Origin: Ephydatia muelleri
Lineage: Eukaryota; Porifera; Demospongiae; Spongillida; Spongillidae
Direction: 5' to 3'
Length of the DNA: 64,000 nucleotides
Assembly (NCBI GenBank): GCA_013339895.1
Contig: JABACO010000004.1
Span: 1 to 64,000 of the forward strand
Shown here: piece by piece, positions 1-11,700 of the stretch
Layout of the letters: every line of letters starts with the position of its first letter
Numbering within the stretch: position 1 is the stretch's first letter
Program-made: the position numbers and the translations under genes
Notes under the pieces: model-generated
What the model saw: only the letters and a program-made list of their open reading frames with translations
Databases searched by the model: none
Told to the model about the DNA's origin: nothing

Positions 1-45
1 ATCTACCTATATCCTCTCCAGGACCTCATTCAAAGGTGCCCCTGA

Positions 46-201
46 AAAGATCCATATGTAAGGTTCTCTCTGAGCCAGCCATCCAGTCGCACCACACACC
101 AAAGCCAGCACTACTCACTAGCAGAAAGCTTGCCACTGTTCCCTGAAGTCAGCAAAGCTGCACTTGTTCAACAACAATCTTTACCTGTCCGGTTCAGTTA
201 G
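46..201 (+). other. possible 3'-terminal exon tail of an unidentified gene
   Basis: An open stretch of 52 codons ends at TAG (199-201). Just upstream, 21-42 reads like a kinase subdomain XI fragment (D-L-I-Q-R-C) but is cut off from the rest by an in-frame TGA at 43-45. A one-base error in the CCCC run at 39-42 could explain that. The tail is Ser/Gln-rich and I do not recognise it. It may simply be non-coding. The rest of 202-851 shows no coding or repeat structure that I can support. Confidence 0.15.
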
Positions 202-851
202 TAACAAAGATAGGGCTTGTGTGTTGTGTGTGTATTTTTATATTGATTCAACTATTGCTTATTGCAGAAAGTAAAATGACACCGTTGTGTAAGAGGTTAT
301 ATCAATGGGTGTGGTCATCACACAATCTGAGATTTTGCAATGAACTCTAAAATCACACACCCAGCCACCTTGTGAAGATGACTTCCTCAGAATTAATGAG
401 TTATGCAAGAATAGAGGCAGCAGTGGAAGACCCTAACTTTCAACGGAAGACACCACCAATATGTTATTCACTTTAAAGCTACAAAACTCTTGAACTGTAT
501 TCGGCCAAATTATGTCAAATTTTAAAATTGTAGGCACAAAAAAGGAACAGAACTGCAGCTACTATCCTACATAGCTACATAATCACGATGGATGGAGCCT
601 CTTGGCAACAGGGCCCTGGCAATTGACCTACAATTGAGGTTAGCTATTAGTAATTGTTTTTAAACTGTAGTGTATCATGCAAACACTTGTTGGTTAAACT
701 CACATTCAACTACCTCTTTCATTACCCAATGGTGCGGACAAATTGCACTACGAATACAGCTGCTGACAGTCAATCTCATTGACTGTAGTTATTTCAAACT
801 CAACAACACAAATGTGCGATTGTTGTGGTATGTATGTGCATGTGATGTAGT

Positions 852-3572
852 TTAGGATCCATCTGAAAAAAGGCCTGGGAACCAGTACAGAACTGTGCCA
901 CTGTTGTCCTGTTGATCCACCCACGCCATCCCCTCTGCTACCAGATGGTCCTACACAACGGAACAATGGGAAGGGAGAAAGATGAGGGAACTGTGGACCT
1001 ACCAGTGTTGCCCTGGCTCTCTGTTCAGTCCAGCCAAGGTCCTTCATCAGTATCTCCAAACTTGTGTAGCTGGTGGCCTAAACAGTGAATCATACAACAA
1101 TTGCAATCACAAACCTATTAAATTGAAATTAAAATGTAAACCAACTTCAAAACCTCAACAAAAAAAATCAAACATTAACTCACAATTGAGGTTGGTAATT
1201 GAAATTGGTTTTTGCTTAATTTGTTCAGGGACAAACATGTTTTAACCCTTCACTCGTCTTTCATTAGAATTCCATTTGATTTTAGAGGGCTTTACATTTG
1301 CTTAACACCTAACGATTTGCCTAGTAAAGTTTTATAAACAGCAAATCAGCAATATGACGCTGTGTGTGTTGCTGAGTTGTGCATACATTTCATAGCACAC
1401 ATAGTATAAGCACAGCCTGTCAACATACACACATGGTTGCGCAAATGGCCGCACATATCCAATCAAAGTCATGCAAACAAGGAGGGTCATGATACCTCAG
1501 CCTTCTGGAACACTGTGCTGTGACATATCCAATCAAAGTCATGCAACAAGGAGGGTCATGATACCTCAGCCTTCTGGAACACTGTGCTGTGATCCATACT
1601 CAGCTCTCCTGGGACAGACTGGACAAGGCGATGGCTCCCAGCAGTGATCACTGCAAACCCACTTCCTAGCAGGTGCAGCTTCTTAATGGCTCGAGCAAGA
1701 TCATCCCTATGTGTGCAACATCTTCAATCATAGCACCCTGGCACCACACCCCTTCCCACATAGCACCCTGGCACCACTCTCACAACCAGCACCCCTGTAA
1801 GCCACACCCACTCAACTTACTCACTGACATCCTTGCCTTGTCTTGCCGCTGGTTGCTAGAACACGCTTCCTAAGCTCATCAAAGCTCATTAGCCCTAATG
1901 AAATGGTGTAGGTGAAGTGTGTAGGTGGAGTAGGTGCACTTTAGTATTCAATTTCATACCTCCATTCCTATCTCTTGTGGCCAGACAAATCTCTATGATC
2001 TGCACCACCAAGCTGCAGATGTGTGTGTGTGTTGTGTGTGTGTGTGTGTGTGAAGGGGAAGTGTTGATCATCGTGGATGGTGTGGGAGACATGATGAACA
2101 TTACCTCATAGTAGAAATCTCCCACACCTAACGCTTGTGCCCAAAATCCTTTACTTGCTGTGCATGTGTGAGGTGGAGGGATGGGGGGAAGGGGAGGTGG
2201 AGGGGGTGGGGGAAGGGGAGGGAGGGAGGGGTGGGGGTGGGAAGGGAGGTGGAGGGGGGGGGGGAAGGGGAGTGGAGGTGGGGGGGAAAGGGGAGGTGGA
2301 GGGTGGGGGAGGGAGGGAGGTGGAGGGGTGGGGGAAGGGAGGTGGAGGGTGGGGGAAGGGGTGGGTGGAGGGGACGGGGTGGGGGAAGGGGAGGTGGAGG
2401 GGATAGGGGGGAAGGGGGGGTGGAGGGGTGGGGGAAGGGGAGGTGGAGGGGTGGGGGGAAGGGGAGGTGGAGGGGTGGGGAAGGGGAGGTGGAGGGTGGG
2501 GGAAGGGGAGGTGGAGGGGTGGGGGGAAGGGGAGGTGGAGGGGTGGGGGGAAGGGAGGTGGATGGGGGTGGAGGGGTGGGGAAGGGGAGGTGGAGGTGTG
2601 GGGGAAGGGAGGGGAGTGTGGGGGAAGGGGAGGGGTGGGGGAAGGGGGAGGTGTGGGGGAAGGGAGGTGGAGGGGAAGGGGAGGTGGAGGGATGGGGAGG
2701 TGGAGGGATGGGGAGGTGGAGGGATGGGGAGGTGGAGGGATGGGAGGTGGAGGGATGGGGAGGTGGAGGGATGGGGAGGGGAGGGATGGGAGGTGGAGGG
2801 ATGGGGAGGTGGAGGGATGGGGAGGTGGAGGATGGGGAGGTGGAGGATGGGGAGGTGGAGGGATGGGAGGTGGAGGGATGGGGAGGTGGAGGGATGGGGA
2901 GGTGGAGGGATGGGGAGGTGGAGGGATGGGGATGGTGGAGGGATGGGAGGTGGAGGGATGGGGAGGTGGAGGGATGGGGAGGTGGAGGGATGGGAGGTGG
3001 AGGGATGGGGAGGTGGAGGGGATGGGGAGGTGGAGGGATGGGGAGGTGGAGGGGTGGGGGGAGGTGCAGGGATGGGGAGGAGGAACAACAAAACAAACCA
3101 GGTGTGGTGAGAGTCAGTATCTATGTCACACCACACCACACAGAATATGCATAGCATGTGGGATAACACGCACAACCTGTCTAGGGCTTTTAGATCTTCG
3201 TGTAGATCAATTCACTCACATGCTAATGGATCCACGCCAATTCTCGCACACATCTGTTGAAAGTGCCCTCTGAACTCCGGGTCTTTTTTAATATCATTTT
3301 TGTGACGACTTGCAAACTGCTCTAAGTGCTTTCTAATGTCTCCAGCTGTTCGCTAACCTATGCAATTAGTCTTAAATCAGTACTAGTATGCGAGTATGGA
3401 ACCCACATATACACATACGTTAGAAAACTGCAGCTCTGCTATCTCCGTCCCTTTGGCTGCATACTTCTCCTGTGGTAAGGCGCACATGCTGACATAGAAT
3501 CTTTATACCTGTCATTACCTTGTCAAGCTTGTCCTTATTTATTGCACCTAGACCTGCTCGACGCCGTGCCAT
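852..3572 (-). CDS. SNF8: SNF8 / VPS22 (EAP30), ESCRT-II subunit
   Basis: SNF8 is the winged-helix core subunit of ESCRT-II, which acts at endosomes in sorting ubiquitinated cargo. Nine exons read on the minus strand: 3519-3572, 3419-3469, 3220-3357, 2105-2157, 1960-2012, 1825-1894, 1565-1706, 1003-1077 and 852-950 (stop TAA). The product is about 244 aa; the human protein is 258. Landmarks are the basic start M-A-R-R-R-A-G, then C-A-R-I-G-V-D-P-L-A, G-F-W-A-Q-A-L-G-V-G-D-F-Y-Y-E, V-Q-I-I-E-I-C-L-A and the C-terminal winged-helix L-V-A-E-G-M-A-W-V-D. Two one-base frame breaks are apparent: a missing base near 3324 (TT for TTT in sense) and an extra base at the start of exon 5 near 2003-2012. 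Both look like assembly errors, because splice sites and protein similarity are intact. It shares a 122-bp promoter with ARPC2. Confidence 0.9.
1453..1591. repeat. tandem duplication of about 70 bp spanning the SNF8 exon 7 donor
   Basis: Two nearly identical units begin at 1453 and 1523 and differ by one A. Each contains the last 27 bases of SNF8 exon 7 and its GTATCATG donor, so a second copy of the donor lies 69 bp inside the intron. Confidence 0.9.
2166..3086. repeat. G-rich minisatellite in SNF8 intron 3
   Basis: About 920 bp of tandem units close to GGGGAGGTGGAGGGAT (14-17 bp), with drifting variants such as GGGGGAAGGGGAGGTGG at the left. All six frames are artificially open here, so none of the long Pro/Ser or Gly/Arg ORFs is a gene. 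The plus strand carries runs of 3-9 G throughout and could form G-quadruplexes. The SNF8 transcript sees the C-rich complement. Confidence 0.95.
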
Positions 3573-3694
3573 CCCTATATATTTAGAGTTAATCACGTGA
3601 TGTAAGTTGTTGTTAGCAATATTTATGAACGGACTGATCGCGTGACCGCTTTCAGCTGCCTGCCATTTTGGGGTTGATACTTTCCGTCCTCAGA
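3573..3694. promoter_or_regulatory. bidirectional SNF8/ARPC2 promoter
   Basis: Only 122 bp separate the two start codons. The segment holds a perfect palindromic E-box, ATCACGTGAT (3592-3601), a CGCGTGAC motif (3639-3646) and a CCATTTTG near the ARPC2 start. There is no convincing paired TATA, although TATATATTT occurs at 3576-3584. Promoter function is inferred from gene geometry. Confidence 0.6.
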
Positions 3695-5239
3695 ATGATT
3701 TTGTTTAGAAGTCAAGAATAGAATCGTTGAGGAGACTCTTCTCTATCGTTTTGAAAGGTAAACAGTTGATGGAACGCATAAAGGGGAGAGTTTCGTTGTT
3801 TGTGGCTAGTTTTTAATAAAACTGTAGACGGCGTGTTGTTTCTTCGTCACACTGACATGCTCTCATGTCACCCTCACGCACGTACGGGTCCACAGTGCCA
3901 AGCCCGAGAGTATCGACATCACTGTCGCTGGTATGGCGTATGTTTCTGTTATATTCCACTTAGTACCATAACGAACATGTCTGTTTACAGATTTTGATGG
4001 TGTCTTGTACCACATCTCCAATCCCGATGGAGATAAAGGCAAAATCAGGGTATTGTGTTGAATCTATCTTACCTCCATACCCTGACATCACATTGGCTCG
4101 CAGGTCAGCATTTCGTTGAAATTCTACGAAGACCTAAAGCTACACGGAGCAGAGGGAGTAAGTCTATTGGCTTGTCGTATTGCGAGTAAGCTTTCGATGG
4201 ACAAAATGTTCGTTTGCTATAGCTGCTGAAGAGAATATACGGAGATTATCTTGTAGCCCCCGAGGCTGGAAATGACATCTCAATCCAGTTTGACTACGAG
4301 CATCTTCCAGAAAATAAGGGTATTTACAAAATTCTGTACCATGTATGGTTTCAATTACACAATTGGCCATGCATGGCTATAATTACATCACACAGCGGAT
4401 TGGGCTGCCAAAACGGCCATGTTGAAGCGCAACTGTTTCGCAGCCGTCTTTGAGAAGTACTTTGAACTGCAGGCAAAGGGAGGAGAGAAGACCACAGCTA
4501 TCATTCACTACAGAGACAAGGAAACCATGTGAGTTAGGAATTCCAAAATCACTGCAACTGGTTTCATTTTCACCATGCAACGAATTGTGTCACTTCTTTC
4601 TGCAGGTACGTCTCAGCTCTCAAGGACAGAGTGACAGTCATCTTCAGCACAGTGTTCACTGACGATGACGACATTGTCATTGGAAAGGTGTTCATGCAGG
4701 AGTTCAAGGAGCGCAGGGGGAGTGGCACTGCCCCCCAGGTGCTTTTCTACCACAAGGAGCCCCCCCAGGAGCTGGCAGGGACGGATGCCCTCACTGGGGA
4801 CAACGTGGGTTACATCACCTTCGGTAAATGCTGGGCTGACTGTAGTGTGTGGCTTATTGGGTGAATTGTCTCCCACTAGTGCTGTTGCCACGACACTACA
4901 AGGACGAGAAGGCTCGGGACAACACAATTGACCTGATACACACTTTCAGAGATTATCTTCACTACCACATCAAGTGCTCGAAGGTAAGCAAATCAGAAGT
5001 TGCTATTTATTATAATCTCGCTTCCCCCCTCTCCCCCCCCCCACACACACGAGTACAGGCATATCTGCACTCCCGTATGCGAGCAAGGACAGCTGCTTTG
5101 CTTAAGGTGCTGAACAGAGCCAGACCTGAAGCAAAGAACGTGGAAAAGAAGACAGCTTCGTAAGTCATCTATATCACACTGCTGGTGGACGTCCATTTTT
5201 TTCTCCCTCTGCAGTGGCCGAACCTTTGTTCGCAAGTGA
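3695..5239 (+). CDS. ARPC2: ARPC2 (p34-Arc), Arp2/3 complex subunit 2
   Basis: This is the scaffold subunit of the Arp2/3 complex, which nucleates branched actin filaments and contacts the mother filament. Ten exons: 3695-3757, 3896-3930, 3991-4049, 4104-4157, 4223-4319, 4396-4528, 4606-4823, 4880-4983, 5059-5159 and 5215-5239 (TGA). The product is about 295 aa; the human protein is 300. Diagnostic strings include [43 protein letters not shown] and [13 protein letters not shown]. Exon 1 carries one extra T (TTGTTTAGA at 3701-3709) that puts an early stop in frame. Removing one T restores the [14 protein letters not shown] start typical of the family, so I read it as a homopolymer error. Introns are 46-138 bp. 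Confidence 0.95.
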
Positions 5240-5408
5240 TGACAAAAATCAGAAGCCAACATTCATATTTAGAACTATTCCTTTTTTGACGAGTAGATTG
5301 TGTTAGGGCTCCAGTGCATGGGCGCACTATTGCCTAATGCACAGTGTGCCTAAAGCCTAGCACTAACTGATATATTTGTGTGTGTGGACGGATGTGTGTA
5401 GTAAGTAG

Positions 5409-5414
5409 AATAAA
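5409..5414 (+). promoter_or_regulatory. ARPC2 polyadenylation signal
   Basis: A canonical AATAAA lies 170 bp after the ARPC2 stop and 65 bp before the CIR1 stop on the opposite strand. The two convergent 3' UTRs therefore probably abut or overlap. Confidence 0.7.
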
Positions 5415-5478
5415 CATAGCAACATTTTAAGTTAAAAAGTTTCATTTGAATGTTTTGACAAGACAGATGTGGGCAGGG

Positions 5479-7739
5479 TCATGAGCTTCTGTGTTCTGTT
5501 TTATGCTCTCTATGCTTGTGGTGTCTATCCTGTTCACTATCCGATCCTATTTCCTCACTTTCCTTCTTCCTGCTGTGGTTGTGTTTCTCATCTCTCCTTT
5601 TATGGTCACTACTGCTTTTCTTGTCACCATGGTGATGTTTGTGGTGTGACTTTGTCTTCTTCCTTGACTCCTCGGAGCTACTCCCACTGTCACTGTGCTT
5701 CTTATGTTTGCAGGGCTTCTTTGGTTTCTCGACTTCTTTAGACTCCATTTTGGCTAACTTTCTGTGTACATAGAAATGCACACACTAGATGACTGGCCAC
5801 CATCTTACATTTGAGACGTACTTCAGAATCTTGCGCCTCTTCTTATCAGGGAACTGTGCTAGCAGTTCCTGCATCTCAGTTTCTTCATCACTGGCTATGA
5901 TCTGCTGGTTGTCAGCCTGTAAGTCCACCACTCGGTCACGCACACATTTCTTAAAGATGAGACCGTCCTCAACTGTGTCCAGATCAGGTAGGCTGGGCAC
6001 AATGGGTCCTGTTGCCACACAACCAATGTGCATGATGAATTATCAGCAATGTACAATCTCCACCCTCACATGCACAGCCACCTCACCACATCTCCACCCA
6101 CCCCATCTCCACACTCACATGCACAGCCAACTCACCACATCTCCACCCTCACATGCACAGCCACCTCACCACATCTCCATCTCCACCCTCACATGCACAG
6201 CCACCTCACCACATCTCCACCCTCACATGCACAGCCACCTCACCACATCTCCACCCTCACATGTACAGCCACCTTACCACATCTCCACCCTCACATGCAC
6301 AGCCACCTCACCACATCTCCACCCTCACATGCACAGCCACCTCACCCCATCTCCACCCTCACATGCACAGCCACCTCACCCCATCTCCACCCTCACATGC
6401 ACAGCCACCTCACCACATCTCCACCCACCCCATCTCCACCCTCACATGCACAGCCAACTCACCACATCTCCACCCTCACATGTACAGCCACCTTACCACA
6501 TCTCCACCCTCACAGCACAGCCACCTCACCCCATCTCCACCCTCACATGCACAGCCACCTCACCCCATCTCCACCCTCACATGCACAGCCACCTCACCAC
6601 ATCTCCACCCTCACATGCACAGCCACCTCACCCCATCTCCACCCTCACATGCACAGCCAACTCACCACATCTCCACCCTCACATGTACAGCCACCTTACC
6701 ACATCTCCACCCTCACATGCACAGCCACCTCACCACATCTCCACCCTCACATGCACAGCCACCTCACCCCATCTCCACCCTCACATGCACAGCCACCTCA
6801 CCACATCTCCACCCACCCCATCTCCACCCTCACATGCACAGCCACCTCACCACATCTCCACCCTCACATGCACAGCCACTCACCACATCTCCACCCTCAC
6901 ATGCACAGCCACTCACATCTCCTACACATTTCTTACCTTCAGTGGCCTTGGCTTTGGCTTTCCCAAAGAGAGGGCACTCTTTGTCAGTGTTCACATGGCC
7001 CCATTTACCGCATTTGAGACATTTCACATTCCGCACTTCAATCCCAAATGGCTTGTCACGAATGTCCATGCCTTTAGCATGCCTGTCGTGGAACAGGGAG
7101 GTAGCTGTTACCACCGGAATGGCAGACCAGAGGGCTTACTCTTCTCTGGGAGCAGCACGTCCTTCTTTCTGCCACTCAAACTTCAGCACAGGTTCAGTTC
7201 CATCACCGGATCTCTGCTTGTCTTTTTCTATTGGACGACGAGCACGTGTACAATACAGTACATGCTGCAAATGAGTCACTCTAAATCCCCAAATCCCTCC
7301 TCCCCCTCTTCCAAGAGCACGATTTACCATGGTTTATAAAGCTATGTTTTATGCAATAAGCAACAAACCTTTATCAAAGCCTGGAGGAGGTTCGTACATA
7401 AAGCCAAGCGGGTTGGCTTTCCCCATCAGCTCTCTACGAGATATAAACATGCCCTGACCAAATTCATACATCGCCCATAACGTTGGACACAGGTATTACT
7501 ACATATCTGACGACGGTTCAACTAACTTGTTCTTAAAAGTCTCCTGCTCTTTCAAATACTGCTGTTTCAGTTCCTCTTGTCTTTGAGCTTCCATTTTCAC
7601 CTTCTGCTCTGCCTCCCATACCTATTGGCCATATCAGTGAGGTTTCGTGCGATTTATATTTAACTTGTCTCACTTTCTTTATGTTTTTATAGCTTGAAGG
7701 ATGAAAATCCTTGTTGCACATAAAGTTTTGATACGCCAT
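5479..7739 (-). CDS. CIR1: CIR1-like RBPJ co-repressor / splicing-associated protein
   Basis: CIR1 bridges CSL/RBPJ to histone deacetylase co-repressors in Notch signalling and also associates with splicing factors in the nucleus. Exons on the minus strand: 7674-7739 ([14 protein letters not shown], the Cir_N motif), 7527-7621 ([12 protein letters not shown]), about 7373-7470 (G-F-M-Y-E-P-P-P-G), 7140-7227 (F-E-W-Q-K), 6937-7082, 5822-6008 and 5479-5761 (stop TGA). The 6937-7082 exon holds a CCHC-type knuckle, [16 protein letters not shown]. The last exon is a Lys/Ser/His/Glu-rich tail with repeated H-K-K-H and S-S-S-E-E, typical of the family. The third exon shows a one-base frame problem near 7461-7475 that I could not resolve to a clean acceptor. 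The intron between 6008 and 6937 is filled by a 34-bp minisatellite. Confidence 0.85.
6056..6915. repeat. 34-bp minisatellite in a CIR1 intron
   Basis: About 25 units contain CACATGCACAGCCACCTC and CACATCTCCACCCT, with scattered 15-bp insertions (CACCCCATCTCCACC). Because 34 is one more than a multiple of three, each unit shifts frame, and three plus-strand frames stay open for 300-500 codons. None of these is a gene. Confidence 0.95.
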
Positions 7740-7927
7740 TGCAGCGGGTGTATTACATTACTGTATTAAAATTTGTGCTTTGTGTTACGTTATTTATCTC
7801 ACGCGCACGTGGTGAGAAAAATGGTGGCGGTGTTTGTGTGCTGAAGTTCATAGAAAAGAAAAGAATAGCCCAACTGAATAATCGAACTTAGATATTTTCA
7901 GTAGTCTATCCAACCGGAGGAGGAATC
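7740..7927. promoter_or_regulatory. bidirectional CIR1/SF3B1 promoter
   Basis: 188 bp separate the two divergent start codons. The segment contains a CACGTG E-box (7806-7811) within GCGCACGTGG and, 6 bp on, AAAATGGTGGCGG (7817-7829), which resembles a YY1 site. There is no clear TATA box. Function is inferred from position and motif content. Confidence 0.55.
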
Positions 7928-8350
7928 ATGGCTTCTATGGCCAAGACACATGCAGGTGGGTGGTTGTATGTGTTAGCTCCAGTTGCATAGTAAAGTGAAG
8001 GTGCGATGCGATTTATATGTGGGCATCTAAAAAAAAAGACGCATGCTTATCGTGGACCAAAGTAAGAAGGCAAATGCAAGCAGAAGGTTTTAAAGTATGG
8101 ATGTGGGGAATTCTTCATGAGTCATGGTGCATGTGTAGCAATGCACGTGTGACACTTATTCCAGCTCTTAAACGTCTCTGCTTTGCAGATATTGAACGTC
8201 AAGTTCAAGAACTGCAAGCCAAGCGCAAGGCGATACAGGAGGCAGAGGTCGAACAAACTGAGCCCTTACAAAAGGTAGACGTGTTCGTTGTGTGCATCCA
8301 AGGGGCGTGACTTGTATTTGGGTTATGCGTTTACGAATGTGTGTATGTAC

Positions 8351-8415
<65 letters not shown>

Positions 8416-8752
8416 TGTGTTTCACGCAAGTTTTCTGTCCACCTTAGGTTTCCATGGCATCTACTGGGTTCTTTGACACAGACATTTACAGTCAGTCAGA
8501 CAAGTTTGCTGGGTACCTGACTTCCATAGCGCCCAATGATGGAGAAGAGGTTAGCCGTCAAGTCTGCTCTTGTAAGGTAGCCTGCTGTGATAAGAGTTGA
8601 CATTCCTTGTTGCCTAGGACGAGGAGGAAGACTACGCAGCTCCAAGTGCTGCTGGCAAAGCTTCTGTTTCCATTGGTTCACGAGAGGTGTACACGGGAGA
8701 AAATGATGAGGTGGCGTAGGATTAAGTCTGCACCCTCCCAATGCAATATGTT

Positions 8753-8789
<37 letters not shown>

Positions 8790-11700
8790 GATCCACACTT
8801 GCACATACCACTTGCATTTACTCACTCGCAAAACACAACGCGTGCAAGTGCAAACAAGTACATTGATTTAACCACAATTGTGATGTTAATTGCAGTCAGC
8901 TGACCTGGGTATCAGTGTGTAGTTAATAATGGTCTTAATAATGCAGGGACCAGACCCATTTGCTGACCACCGCCAAAGAAGAATCGTGGAACGAATGGAC
9001 GACTACCACTTGCGCCATCGTCAGAACTTTCTTATCTCACCTGCCCGTCATGATCCATTCCTTGACAGTATGTCGGTTATAAGTGTGTGTAGTTGCTAAC
9101 CAATACAAGTTGGTGTGGTTAATTAATGTGTTTACAAGTACGCTATACCAGAAGGTAATGTTGTGTGTTGTTCATTGTATGGTAACTCACACATTTCCAA
9201 TCTTTCCCTATGCTGGGGTGTCTTGTCAACCCAGAGTGGGTAAGTTGTTACGACTGCTCATCGCTGATCGTTGGAGCAGTAATTCAACACAGTAAACTTG
9301 CTTGGGATATGCTTAGGATATGCGTGGTAGTACTCCCTCTCAAGAGGGTAGAAATCGGGCGTTGTGAGTACAAGGATTAGTTACATTATGGATTTGAGAC
9401 AGTACTGAGCCCCTGCTGTAGTTTGAAAAAGCATTGCATCTGTTTAGGTGTTTAGGTTGTATGTAAGCTGTGCATTTGCATTCTTTCATCAGGAAGCCCA
9501 AATTGCAATCCGTCTGTATTGAACACAACCTGATTTTGACCAGTAGTAACAGCATTGAATGTGGCTCTAGGTGTGGATGGGGAGGGGCTCTAGGTGTGGG
9601 GAGGGGCTCTAGGTATGGGACGGGCTTTAGGTGTGGGGAGGGGCTTTAGGTATGGGGAGGGGTTTTAGGTATAGGGAGGGGCTTTAGGTGTGGGGAGGGG
9701 CTTTAGGTGTGGGGAGGGGCTTTAGGTGTGGGGAGGGGCTTTAGGTGTGGGGAGGGGCTTTAGGTGTGGGGGGGGGGCAATCGTTGTTGTCTAAAGTCAG
9801 TCCACTCTTCAGCCAGGAGATCAAGATGACATCTGAACCATTCATCTCTGCTCTGGAGTTGTACATACGTTAATCCAATACTAGTACGGATGACAGGTTG
9901 CCAGAGGCAACGAGGACTTCATATATATATGTGTATTGTGTATATGACACACCAATTGTTCTGTGCTTGTGTGCTAGGGAGGTGGGTGTGTGCTAGGGAG
10001 GTGTGTGTGTGCTAGGGAGGTGAGTGTGTGCATGTGCTGTTTGTAGGAATGGAGACTAGTTGTTTGATGCGGTGTTGGTGTTTGTTTGCAGCTGGCAAAA
10101 CCCCTGATCCAGAGAAGAGGACCTACATTGATGTCATGCATGAGAGAGATCTGAGGAGGGAGGAGGCTGAGGTGCGAGGGAAGATCATCGAGAAGAAGAA
10201 AGAGTCCACAGCAGCTGAGAAGCAAGACAAAGAGAAACCAGGTAATGGTTGCTTGGTGAGGGGGAGGGGGGGGGGGGGCTTTTTGATTTTCGCCCAATGA
10301 TTACAAAACCATCAGTTTTGAAATCCATGTGACATACTTCTGCAATCATGAGGGCAATTGGCTGGAGCACTGTTGGTAGTCATGCATTGACCAGTACATC
10401 AGTGAACCTGTTCCCATCCTTCCCATCCTTCATGTAGCTGAACGCAAGCGTCGTCGGTGGGACCAGCAGTCAGGAGAGGACACTCCAGCAAAGAAGAAAT
10501 CAGCTTGGGATCAGGCTGAAGTGTGTGCTGCTTGAAGTGTGTGCTGCCTGAAGTGTGTGCTGCCTGAAGTGTGTGCTGCTTGAAGTGTGTGCTGCTTGAA
10601 GTGTGTGCTACCTGAAGTGTGTGCTGCCTGAACCTGAAGTGTGTGCTACCTGAAGTGTGTGCTACCTGAAGTGTGTGCTACCTGAAGTGTGTGCTGCCTG
10701 AAGTGTGTGCTACCTGAAGTGTGTGCTGCTTGAAGTGTGTGCTACCTGAAGTGTGTGCTACCTGAAGTGTGTGCTGCTTGAAGTGTGTGCTGCCTGAAGT
10801 GTGTGCTGCCTGAAGTGTGTGCTGCCTGAAGTGTGTGCTGCCTGAAGTGTGTGCTGCCTGAAGTGTGTGCTGCTTGAAGTGTGTGCTGCTTGAAGTGTGT
10901 GCTGCCTGAAGTGTGTGCTGCCTGAAGTGTGTGCTGCCTGAAGTGTGTGCTGCTTGAAGTGTGTGCTGCCTGAAGTGTGTGCTACCTGAAGTGTGTGCTG
11001 CCTGAAGTGTGTGCTGCCTGAAGTGTGTGCTGCCTGAAGTGTGTGCTGCCTGAAGTGTGTGCTGCCTTGAAGTGTGTGCTGCCTGAAGTGTGTGCTGCCT
11101 GAAGTGTGTGCTGCTTGAAGTGTGTGCTGGCTTGAAGTGTGTGCTGCCTGAAGTGTGTGCTGCTTGAAGTGGTGTGCTGCCTGAAGTGTGTGCTGCTTGA
11201 AGTGTGTGCTGCCTGAAGTGTGTGCTGCTTGAAGTGTGTGCTGCCTGAAGTGTGTGCTGCCTGAAGTGTGTGCTGCTTGAAGTGTGTGCTACCTGAAGTG
11301 TGTGCTGCCTGAAGTGTGTGCTACCTGAAGTGTGTGCTGCCTGAAGTGTGTGCTGCCTGAAGTGTGTGCTACCTGAAGTGTGTGCTGCCTGAAGTGTGTA
11401 CTACCTGAAGTGTGTGCTGCTTGAAGTGTGTGCTGCCTGAAGTGTGTGCTGCCATGGAGAGGTGGGGCATTATGCTTGGGGTGGGCAGTTGAACCAAATT
11501 CTATTATTTGTTGCTTCTTGAACAATATTGCTGGCCCAAGGATTATAAAAATCTTTGTTTGATTTCTTTGTGAAATACTTCTGCAATCATGAGGGCCGTA
11601 GGATAACAGAGATGGTAACATTTATCAACTGGTTTCATATTTGGATTATGGTGTTTCAGGAGCACATTGCATGTTCTAAATTATTAACTTACCTGTTGGC

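Noticed and set aside
1895..3273. Overlapping ORFs of 280-430 aa, Pro/Ser-rich on minus and Gly/Arg-rich on plus
   Set aside because: They run through a G-rich minisatellite in an SNF8 intron; all frames are open because the units lack stops, and only short segments at the edges match SNF8 exons.
5789..7339. Plus-strand ORF of 516 aa rich in His/Thr/Ser
   Set aside because: It is the shadow of the 34-bp minisatellite and the antisense of CIR1 exons; the three frames cycle through the same peptide pattern.
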